A stretch of DNA of 6,249 bases from assembly GCA_002352445.1 (NCBI GenBank), contig DEIL01000221.1, positions 9,461 through 15,709 of the forward strand. Reading direction: 5' to 3'. How positions within the stretch are numbered: the stretch's first letter is position 1; each line of letters starts with the position of its first letter. Below the pieces are notes generated by a model. It saw only the letters and a list, made by a program, of their open reading frames with translations, ran no database searches and was not told where the DNA came from. The translations under genes and the position numbers were made by a program. The DNA comes from Desulfobulbaceae bacterium UBA2775. GTDB taxonomy: Bacteria > Desulfobacterota > Desulfobulbia > Desulfobulbales > Desulfocapsaceae. Positions 1 through 5,860 of the stretch are shown one piece after another.

Positions 1-1410
1 TTTATTGAGCCCGACTGGCTGCAGGAGCCGCATCTGAGGGGCTATGATCCGGTGGAAAGTGCTAACCCATTTGCCTCCTTTGAGCAGATCCCACCGCGTT
101 CCCGCTACCAGTTCCTTCTCGATAATGCCCATTATGTGATTATGACCTTTATCCGGGGTCCGGTCTGTCGTGGTCAAATTGCTCTGAATGTTATCCATGA
201 CCATTTCTGGGTTATGTTTCAGGATCCCGATCATGATCTGAGTGTTCGTTTTCCTGGTTTTCTTAAACTGCAGAGAGATAACCTTATTATGCCCATTGAA
301 AAGGGCAGTGAATTTCCGATACGCGATCTAATCGGTAACAAGTATCACAAGGCTATCTACAGATATTATAAGGCCAGACAGGAATACTATATGTCCCATA
401 ACTATCTGGGCCAGGGTTATGATTCCATCTGGAAGGGAAACAGTGCGGCTGATGCTCCCCTGCTCACCATTTACCGTCACTTTGACAGCGCTTCGGTACA
501 CAAGGGAGTTCTCGGAGATCTGCCCGGAACCATGTGGGTTATAGATTATCCACTATTTGAACGGATCTACTATGCGCTGGTGGCCGGTTTTGATGTGTAC
601 GGCACTGTAGGGCACCAACTGGCTGTTCGTCTTTATATGGATGGATTGCGCCTGGAGGGAGAGAGTTATTTTCTTGGCTTCATGCCTGCAGAGGGGCGTG
701 GGGAGATGATTGAATCCTGGTATAAAGGCGTAAAGCCAAAAAATATCCGTTACTATGATGCCGGAATGCCAGGAAAAATAGCTTTTAACACAGATGTACC
801 CAGGCAGGGATTTATAGAATACCTGGTCAAAAATCATATCCTTGCCGAGACAGGCATCGATTTTGATCCAGTTAACTACCTGTCAGCCGATGAAAAGTAT
901 CCGCCCCTGCCGGATAAATATGAGACTCCGGACGATTACATGCAGGCCTTCAGGGCTGTATCAAAACCGGGAACCAGCTTTTTCTCACTGGTGAATGATT
1001 TTAATGCCAATATAGTTTATATCCGTGTTCGCGGTAACAATGGTGAAGATATTGTGATTTCTATGATTATCAACCGCTGGCATGACAATGTGAGCTTTAT
1101 GTTCGATGAAAAAAAGAGCATGAGGCCGGAGAAAGACCAGGCAGATTTTATCGAGGGGTTCCATGGCTCCTACCCCAACTTCCTTCTTGATATTCATCAA
1201 GACGACCTGCCGGATTTTTTCGATATTCTTGTCAATATAGACAAAATTGGTTTGTTTGCAGGACGGCAGCGCTTAGACAAGTATTTTATCAATCGAGCGG
1301 ATAAAGATTTTTGGGCCCATTATGACTGGTTCCAGGATCGATTCAATAAGGAGCAACCGGTTCATTCAGGTCTCTTTGATCTGAACCGCTACTTCCATAA
1401 GGCCTGGTAA
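1..1410 (+). CDS. cti: Fatty acid cis/trans isomerase (CTI family), C-terminal part, 5' truncated by window edge
   Basis: Periplasmic haem enzyme that converts cis-unsaturated acyl chains of membrane phospholipids to trans, making the membrane more rigid under solvent, heat or other membrane stress. The frame is open from base 1 with no stop, so the GTG at 52 is probably an internal valine rather than the start; 469 residues are visible. Characterised Cti proteins are roughly 760 residues, so about the N-terminal third is missing, including the signal peptide and the CXXCH haem-binding site expected there. Recognition rests on the family-typical stretch around codons 47-75: a RYQFLLDN segment, then FIRGPVCRGQIALNVI with a cysteine at codon 56, then FWVMFQDP. 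Further on are GTMWVIDYPLFERIYY and a VGHQLAVRLYMD segment, also CTI-like. The gene ends at TAA 1408-1410 and is separated by 120 bp from the next gene, so co-transcription is uncertain. No frameshift is seen. Confidence 0.88.
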   Translation, partial: FIEPDWLQEPHLRGYDPVESANPFASFEQIPPRSRYQFLLDNAHYVIMTFIRGPVCRGQIALNVIHDHFWVMFQDPDHDLSVRFPGFLKLQRDNLIMPIEKGSEFPIRDLIGNKYHKAIYRYYKARQEYYMSHNYLGQGYDSIWKGNSAADAPLLTIYRHFDSASVHKGVLGDLPGTMWVIDYPLFERIYYALVAGFDVYGTVGHQLAVRLYMDGLRLEGESYFLGFMPAEGRGEMIESWYKGVKPKNIRYYDAGMPGKIAFNTDVPRQGFIEYLVKNHILAETGIDFDPVNYLSADEKYPPLPDKYETPDDYMQAFRAVSKPGTSFFSLVNDFNANIVYIRVRGNNGEDIVISMIINRWHDNVSFMFDEKKSMRPEKDQADFIEGFHGSYPNFLLDIHQDDLPDFFDILVNIDKIGLFAGRQRLDKYFINRADKDFWAHYDWFQDRFNKEQPVHSGLFDLNRYFHKAW

Positions 1411-1530
1411 CCTCGCAATTGTCGGGTCATTTCCTGCCACTATTTTTGATCCCTTGATATATGCGTGATTCTGCTGAGCAGTAACCTTCACATCACTGAT
1501 AGATAATTTTAAAAACACTTAAAGGAAAAA

Positions 1531-2280
1531 ATGAAAAAACTACTGATATCGGCAGGTGCTCTTGTTGTTCTTGGTATTGCCCTTGTATTTGTACTGGTCG
1601 GCAACCTCGATACAATTGTCAAAGGTTCAATAGAAGGGGTAGGCTCAGAATTGCTGGGTACACCGGTAACTGTCGAGGCAGTGCAGATTATACTCAAAAG
1701 TGGCAGCGGCACGATTACCGGACTTACCATTGCAAATCCTGCAGGATATTCTGCAGGGAATGCCTTCCAGATGGATATGATAAAGCTGGGCATAAATCTC
1801 GGCTCTATAGGAAAACAACCCCTCATTATTGATGAACTTGATATTAAGAGTCCTGTTGTACTGCTTGAGGTGAATGATGACGGAAGTTCCAACCTGCAGG
1901 CACTGATGGAAAATATGGAAAATAACAGTGCAAAAGCGGATAAAAAGGCAGTTGAACAACAGTCCGAGACTAAATCTGGGCAGAAAGGTGAACCAACTCG
2001 TATTGCTTTCGGTCGTCTTGCTATTACCGGAGTAACTGTCCAGGTCGGTGTGGAAGGTGAACCATCTGAAACCGTGGTCATACCTGATATTGAGAAACAA
2101 GATCTTGGCAGGGAGGCAGGTCTTACTCCGGGTGAGATAGGGACAGTCATCGTGGGACAAATTATAGCCGGCAGCCTGGAGAACGCTCTTGAGAAAAAAA
2201 TAACGGAAAAAATTGAAGAGGTCACCAAAGGATTTTTCAGTGACTTGAAAGATAAACTAACTCCGGAAAAAAATGAATAG
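1531..2280 (+). CDS. Small membrane-anchored AsmA-like protein
   Basis: Predicted 249-residue envelope protein resembling the N-terminal repeat of the AsmA family, whose larger members act in lipid transport or outer-membrane assembly; the function of this short form is unknown. Residues 4-24 form one hydrophobic N-terminal segment (a signal anchor, or possibly a signal peptide), placing the rest in the periplasm. Residues 40-122 follow the AsmA pattern: a GTPVTVEAV beta-segment, a GSGTITGLTIANPAGYS motif, KLGINLGSI, DELDIKSPVVLLEV, and then an asparagine-rich DDGSSNLQAL. A charged low-complexity linker (about 128-155, rich in K, E, Q) leads to a second beta-rich part (157-187) and an amphipathic K/E-rich helical tail (210-249). 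Full AsmA/TamB-type proteins are several times longer, so this is a minimal version. The start at 1531 is supported by AAGGA at 1522-1526, four bases upstream. The next gene begins 32 nt downstream. Family assignment is by pattern only. Confidence 0.72.
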   Translation: MKKLLISAGALVVLGIALVFVLVGNLDTIVKGSIEGVGSELLGTPVTVEAVQIILKSGSGTITGLTIANPAGYSAGNAFQMDMIKLGINLGSIGKQPLIIDELDIKSPVVLLEVNDDGSSNLQALMENMENNSAKADKKAVEQQSETKSGQKGEPTRIAFGRLAITGVTVQVGVEGEPSETVVIPDIEKQDLGREAGLTPGEIGTVIVGQIIAGSLENALEKKITEKIEEVTKGFFSDLKDKLTPEKNE

Positions 2281-2286
2281 ATTCTC

Positions 2287-2306
2287 TTCTGTGACTAATC
2301 GCAGAA
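2287..2306 (+). promoter_or_regulatory. Short intergenic hairpin ahead of the permease gene
   Basis: Bases 2287-2294 (TTCTGTGA) pair with 2299-2306 (TCGCAGAA) around a CTAA loop, giving an 8-bp stem with one U-G wobble. No T-tract follows, so it is not a standard intrinsic terminator. It lies between the AsmA-like stop and the permease start, so it could affect processing or translation of the permease message. The stem is short enough that chance cannot be excluded. Confidence 0.25.
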
Positions 2307-2312
2307 ATCCTG

Positions 2313-3422
2313 ATGAAAAACGGTGATATCATGGAAGTAATGGACAGCAGTAAAATATTTACAAAGAATGTAATTGAGGCTGCTATTAAGGTATCGATCC
2401 TGGGGATCATTGTTGTATGGACCTTTCAAATTATAAAGCCATTTATGATTCCGGTTATCTGGGGAATGATTCTGGCAGTTGCAGTCGAGCCTTTTATTGC
2501 CAGGGTTGCCAAAATGCTAGGCGGACGAAAGTCGCTTGCTGCAGTGCTGTTTGTGCTTGTAATTATTTCTGCACTCATTATCCCCTCAGTATTTCTTGTT
2601 ATGTCATCGGTTGAAGCGGTACAGGGTCTGGCTGAGCAGATGCAGAATAAAACACTTGTCATTCCACCACCACCTGAAAAAATTGCCGACTGGCCTCTTG
2701 TTGGGAGCAGTGTACATCAGGCCTGGCAGCTCTTCTCATCAAACCTTGAAGCGGCCCTGAAACAGTTTGGCCCGGAGATTAAAGCAGCAGCCGGATCACT
2801 TCTTGGCTCCGTCGGCGGTGGAGTTATAGGGGTTTTCATGGTCATTATATCAACTGCTATTTCCGGTGTTTTCCTGGCAAAAGCCGAAAAAAGCGCAGCT
2901 GTTGCAGAGAAAATCATTACCCGTGTTGCAGGGGAAAAAGGCGCTGAGATTACAGCCCTGGCTACGGCCACTATCCGTGGAGTGATGCAGGGAGTTGTTG
3001 GTGTGGCTGTAATTCAGGCAATTCTCTCTGCTGTCGGTATGATTGTGGTCGGAGTACCCGCTGCCGGATTTTGGGCTGCACTGGTACTGGTCTGTGCCGT
3101 CAGTCAGTTGCCGCCGATTCTGGTTCTCGGACCTGTTGCTGCCTATGTCTTTTCTGTCGCTGAAACCACACCTGCTGTTATCTTTCTTGTCTGGGCTCTT
3201 TTTGTCAGTGCAAGTGATGGGTTTTTAAAGCCCATGCTTATGGGGCGGGGTGTTGATATTCCCATGCTGGTTATTCTTCTCGGCGCCCTGGGTGGTATGA
3301 TGATGTTTGGAATTATCGGTCTTTTTGTCGGGGCTGTTGTTCTTGCCATCATGTACACCTTGTTTATGGCATGGCTTGATGAGGTTGATCGAGAAAAGGC
3401 TGAACTGGAAGGGGGTAGCTGA
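2313..3422 (+). CDS. AI-2E family transporter (PerM/UPF0118 type) permease
   Basis: Polytopic inner-membrane protein of the AI-2E exporter family (includes E. coli TqsA, YdiK and PerM). Members export autoinducer-2 or act in other transport, including Na+/H+ exchange in some; the substrate here cannot be read from sequence. Its 369 residues match the usual family length (about 340-370). Layout is typical: hydrophobic segments near 25-42, 45-60 and 75-98, a long soluble region (about 100-165), a segment at 168-189, and a dense C-terminal membrane block from about 226 to 353. Family hallmarks are the RGVMQGVVGVAVIQAIL stretch (222-238), a QLPP loop (265-268) and the KPMLMGRGVDIPMLVILLG block (306-324). 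The start is uncertain: ATG 2313 has no clear ribosome site, whereas the in-frame ATG at 2331 has GGTGAT (2322-2327) three bases upstream, and a third ATG lies at 2340. The stop is five bases before the outer-membrane gene. Confidence 0.88.
   Translation: MKNGDIMEVMDSSKIFTKNVIEAAIKVSILGIIVVWTFQIIKPFMIPVIWGMILAVAVEPFIARVAKMLGGRKSLAAVLFVLVIISALIIPSVFLVMSSVEAVQGLAEQMQNKTLVIPPPPEKIADWPLVGSSVHQAWQLFSSNLEAALKQFGPEIKAAAGSLLGSVGGGVIGVFMVIISTAISGVFLAKAEKSAAVAEKIITRVAGEKGAEITALATATIRGVMQGVVGVAVIQAILSAVGMIVVGVPAAGFWAALVLVCAVSQLPPILVLGPVAAYVFSVAETTPAVIFLVWALFVSASDGFLKPMLMGRGVDIPMLVILLGALGGMMMFGIIGLFVGAVVLAIMYTLFMAWLDEVDREKAELEGGS
2322..2327 (+). promoter_or_regulatory. Candidate ribosome binding site favouring ATG 2331
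   Basis: GGTGAT lies three bases before the in-frame ATG at 2331, while the first ATG at 2313 is preceded by AAATCCTG, with no purine-rich motif. This favours a product six residues shorter (beginning MEVMDSS). GGAAG at 2333-2337 sits only two bases from the third ATG at 2340 and is a poorer fit. Confidence 0.35.
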
Positions 3423-3427
3423 TAACA

Positions 3428-4951
3428 ATGAATTTTTCTCAACTCGGGATACATTTTATTCTTCTATTTTTATCTTTGTCTTTTGGTGGTTGCGCCATGC
3501 TGGGGCCTGATTTTGAGTCTCCTGAAGCCAGGCTTCCTGAAAGCTGGAATAAAGATGGAAACGCAGTCTTTGACGGGCTGTCGGAAAAGGAGAATATTGA
3601 GTGGTGGAAACTGTTTGATGACCCCGTTCTCGACAAACTTGTTCAGACCGCCTATAGCCAGAACCTGTCTCTTCGTACCGCGGGCTTGCGTATTCTTGAA
3701 GCCCGTGCCCAGCTTGGGTTGGTTAAGGGCAATATCTACCCTCAGGTTCAGGAGATGAATGGTGATATAATGACTATCGGTACCACCGGACCGGCAGCCG
3801 ATCGTTATTACACTGCAGCTTCCATTGGTTTTGATGTTGGTTGGGAAATGGACTTCTGGGGGAAATTTCGCCGCTCTATTGAATCGGCTGATGCTAATCT
3901 TCTGGCAACTGTTTATGATTACGATACTGTTCTTGTCAGCCTCACCGCCGAAGCAGCCCGCACATACACCACTATTCGCACCCTGGAAGAGCGTATTCGT
4001 CTGGCGAAAAAAAACAGCTCACTCCAGGAGGATGGCCTGAAGCTGGTGATGCATCAGTTTGAAGCCGGGATCGTAACAGAGCTTGATGTTTACCAGGCAA
4101 AAACTCTATTAAGTGCCACTCTTGCAACAATCCCAAACCTGCAGAGTTCACTGCAACAAAGTCGCAACGCGCTTGCCATACTCCTGGGAATGCTCCCTGA
4201 CGATCTCCAGGGCTTTCTGGATGGAACCGGTAACATACCGACAGTCAACTCAGATATAGCAGTAGGTATTCCGGCAGATCTTCTTCGTCGACGCCCTGAT
4301 ATTCGCCGTGCAGAAATGCAGACTGCGGCCCAGAGTGCTCTGGTAGGTGTTGCTTTGACTGAATTGTATCCGAGCTTTACCCTCTTTGGTTCCCTTGGCT
4401 GGAGTGCCAGTGACATCGCAGGAAACAGCCTGGGAGATATTTTTGATGCCAACAGTTTCAGCTACTCTTTTGGCCCGGCTTTTAAGTGGAATCTCTTTAA
4501 CTACGGGCGAATTAAGAACCAGGTACGGATACAGGATGCGAGACTGGAACAGCTCATAACCATCTATCAGGATGTTGTACTTAATGCAGCCCGGGAAGTT
4601 GAAGACAGTATGTCCGGAATTGTCTATGCCAGGAAGGAGGCAGAGTATGTCAGCCAGGGTGTAGAAAGCTCCAAGAGATCAATGGAGCTTTCTCTGCTCC
4701 AGTATGAGGAGGGGTATTCGGATTACCAGCGGGTACTTGACTCCACCAGAGCTTTAACCCAGAAACAGGATCAATACGCCCAGCTTCAGGGGAAAATAGC
4801 AACCAGCTTTATCAGCCTCTATAAGGCACTTGGCGGCGGCTGGCAGATTCGTCTTGAAAACGATTTTGTTCCTGTAGAGGTAAAAGAGAAAATGCAGGAA
4901 AGAACCGACTGGGGTAATTTGTTGAACGCTGATTATTCCGAGGTTGAATAG
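3428..4951 (+). CDS. Outer-membrane efflux lipoprotein, NodT/OprM type (RND/MFP-linked outer membrane factor)
   Basis: TolC-like channel protein forming the outer-membrane exit duct of a tripartite efflux pump, working with a periplasmic adaptor and an inner-membrane pump. At 507 residues it is close to the usual 460-510. A lipoprotein signal (hydrophobic 8-19, then SFGGC with Cys22 as the lipidation site; Phe rather than Leu at -3 is slightly off consensus) supports the start at ATG 3428, because the next ATG at 3498 would lose it. Typical motifs are GPDFESPEARLPESW just after the cysteine, WWKLFDDPVLDKLV (59-72), WEMDFWGKFRRSIESA (139-154), QFEAGIVTELDVYQAK (210-225), GIPADLLRRRPDIRRAE (280-296), FKWNLFNYGRIKN (352-364) and the terminal LYKALGGGW (464-472). 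The two halves are the expected OEP repeats. A purine run at 3407-3415 gives a rather distant ribosome site. The gaps are 5 nt upstream and 2 nt downstream, suggesting translational coupling. No pump gene is adjacent. Confidence 0.95.
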   Translation: MNFSQLGIHFILLFLSLSFGGCAMLGPDFESPEARLPESWNKDGNAVFDGLSEKENIEWWKLFDDPVLDKLVQTAYSQNLSLRTAGLRILEARAQLGLVKGNIYPQVQEMNGDIMTIGTTGPAADRYYTAASIGFDVGWEMDFWGKFRRSIESADANLLATVYDYDTVLVSLTAEAARTYTTIRTLEERIRLAKKNSSLQEDGLKLVMHQFEAGIVTELDVYQAKTLLSATLATIPNLQSSLQQSRNALAILLGMLPDDLQGFLDGTGNIPTVNSDIAVGIPADLLRRRPDIRRAEMQTAAQSALVGVALTELYPSFTLFGSLGWSASDIAGNSLGDIFDANSFSYSFGPAFKWNLFNYGRIKNQVRIQDARLEQLITIYQDVVLNAAREVEDSMSGIVYARKEAEYVSQGVESSKRSMELSLLQYEEGYSDYQRVLDSTRALTQKQDQYAQLQGKIATSFISLYKALGGGWQIRLENDFVPVEVKEKMQERTDWGNLLNADYSEVE

Positions 4952-4953
4952 AT

Positions 4954-5652
4954 ATGGCTAATCGCGACAAAAAAGCTACTATTCAAGGATCCGCTTTTAG
5001 AAATCTTCTCTTTTTTCTCTTACTCTATCTTGTTGGCAGTCCTTTTCTTGCCCCTTATCCTTCTTTAGCGGTACTTGCCCATGCATCTCTATCGGTTGCT
5101 CTGTTGTTTGCTGTCTATACAGTGCAAAAGCAACAGCAGCAGCGTTCTTTTGCCATGGTTCTGCTCCTGCCGCTGTTGGTTCTTTACTGGCTTGGCATAT
5201 ATGACATAGTCAGTTTCAGCCGACTTGGTGCAGATCTGTTTTTTGTATTGTATTTTGGCCTTCTGGTTTATTCCTATGTTCGGCAGATTACACGTTCCCG
5301 CAGGGTGACAACAAACCTGCTCTATGCAACCCTTTGCCTCTACCTTATTATCGGACTGTTCTGGGGCGCACTCTACACACTGCTGGCTGAGCTGATCCCA
5401 GGTGCCTACGGTGGCACACTGTTAGACAGTGTGCCGGATAAGTCAATCCACGTTTATAACTATTTCAGCATGGTTACCCTGACGACCCTTGGATATGGCG
5501 ATATTACGCCCCAGACTGCGGGGGCGGCCGCTCTTTGTCAAATGGAGGCTATTGTCGGGCAGTTTTTCTCTGCGGTTCTTGTTGCATGGCTGGTTGGGAT
5601 GCATATCTCTGATAGACAGGGTCAGAGATCAAAAAAGAAGGTAGATAACTGA
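4954..5652 (+). CDS. Potassium-type ion channel protein (Ion_trans_2, GYGD filter)
   Basis: Predicted inner-membrane cation channel of 232 residues. The selectivity filter TTLGYGD (177-183), followed by ITP, is the K+ channel signature; it is preceded by a pore helix (about 165-178) and flanked by strong hydrophobic helices at about 121-146 and 192-217, the standard two-helix pore unit. N-terminal to it are about four more hydrophobic segments (roughly 17-33, 37-56, 66-84, 90-109), giving a six-helix Kv-like outline, but none carries the regularly spaced arginines of a voltage-sensing S4. The protein stops about 15 residues after the last helix in a basic tail (RSKKK), so there is no RCK, TrkA or cyclic-nucleotide domain to gate it. 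The start at 4954 is two bases after the preceding stop, with GAGG at 4940-4943 as the likely ribosome site. Selectivity for K+ is inferred from the filter; the physiological role in this operon is unknown. Confidence 0.88.
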   Translation: MANRDKKATIQGSAFRNLLFFLLLYLVGSPFLAPYPSLAVLAHASLSVALLFAVYTVQKQQQQRSFAMVLLLPLLVLYWLGIYDIVSFSRLGADLFFVLYFGLLVYSYVRQITRSRRVTTNLLYATLCLYLIIGLFWGALYTLLAELIPGAYGGTLLDSVPDKSIHVYNYFSMVTLTTLGYGDITPQTAGAAALCQMEAIVGQFFSAVLVAWLVGMHISDRQGQRSKKKVDN

Positions 5653-5702
5653 ACATAGCGGTTTCTTATTCTGGAAAGTTTGTCAAAAAAGAGAAAACGT
5701 AA

Positions 5703-5776
5703 ACCACAGAGTCCACAGAGAACACAGAGGAGAAAAAAGAGAATCTTTTCTCTGTGCTCTCTGTGGACTCTGTGGT
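5703..5776. repeat. 74-nt palindromic intergenic repeat of CACAGAG units
   Basis: The left arm 5703-5729 and right arm 5750-5776 are inverted copies matching at 26 of 27 positions (A at 5722 opposite C at 5757). Each arm is three 9-nt units: ACCACAGAG, TCCACAGAG, AACACAGAG on the left and the reverse-complement series on the right. Inside, AAAAGA (5735-5740) can also pair with TCTTTT (5744-5749) around GAA, leaving a small bulge (5730-5734), so the whole transcript would fold as one long hairpin. No T-tract follows, so it is not a plain intrinsic terminator. It resembles dispersed REP/MITE-like palindromes with CACAGAG cores that I recall from Desulfobacterota and related genomes. It begins 50 nt after the channel gene and may stabilise the 3' end of that message or be a non-autonomous mobile element. 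Only one copy is in the window. Confidence 0.85.
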
Positions 5777-5800
5777 GAGATAGTGTATCTTTGGTTGGCG

Positions 5801-5832
5801 GGTGTCGTCCGTATCGGACTTTTTACGACGCC
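5801..5832 (+). terminator. Nested hairpin with T5 run, possible weak terminator or leader structure
   Basis: GTCCG (5807-5811) and CGGAC (5815-5819) form a 5-bp GC-rich stem with a TAT loop, directly followed by five T (5820-5824), the form of a short intrinsic terminator on the + strand. An overlapping outer stem also exists: GGTGTCGT (5801-5808) with ACGACGCC (5825-5832), 8 bp with one wobble. The two compete for 5807-5808, or can stack with the T run as a bulge. It lies 29 nt before the adaptor gene start, so it could end the upstream transcript or shape the leader of the next one. Confidence 0.4.
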
Positions 5833-5850
5833 ATCAAATGTTTAAATGCT

Positions 5851-5854
5851 GGAA
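5851..5854 (+). promoter_or_regulatory. Ribosome binding site deciding the adaptor start at 5861
   Basis: GGAA at 5851-5854 is six bases before ATG 5861. An alternative in-frame ATG at 5846, which would add five residues (MLENT), immediately follows an in-frame TAA (5843-5845) and has no purine-rich site upstream, so 5861 is preferred. Confidence 0.55.
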
Positions 5855-5860
5855 AATACT

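Noticed and set aside
52..54. GTG as the true start of the CTI gene
   Set aside because: The frame is open to base 1, the upstream residues look like coding sequence, no ribosome site precedes it, and the family is far longer at its N terminus.
1471..1481. CTGCT-G-AGCAG palindrome as an operator
   Set aside because: Only 11 bp with a single central base, a single copy, and no match to an operator I can name; it could easily arise by chance.
1446..1507. Promoter ahead of the AsmA-like gene (TTGATC 1446, TTGATA 1454, GATAAT 1502-1507)
   Set aside because: Neither -35-like hexamer has a -10-like partner at 16-18 bp, and GATAAT has no -35 at the proper distance. A promoter is likely somewhere in 1411-1530 but cannot be placed.
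1509..2228. Long antisense open frame (239 codons) opposite the AsmA-like gene
   Set aside because: Its product is a Ser/Thr/Pro-rich string with no domain pattern, typical of the complement of a coding region. The + strand frame has a ribosome site, a signal anchor and AsmA-like motifs.
4090..4452. Antisense 120-codon frame inside the outer-membrane efflux gene
   Set aside because: Arg/Ser-rich shadow with no recognisable start context; the + strand NodT motifs run through the same bases.
5680..5708. Promoter with TTGTCA (5680-5685) before the palindromic repeat
   Set aside because: The expected -10 position falls on ACCACA inside the repeat, which is not -10-like.
5703..5776. CRISPR array or intrinsic terminator
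   Set aside because: The 9-nt units are contiguous with no spacers and are inverted rather than direct across the centre, so this is not CRISPR; the absence of a following T-tract argues against a standard terminator on either strand.
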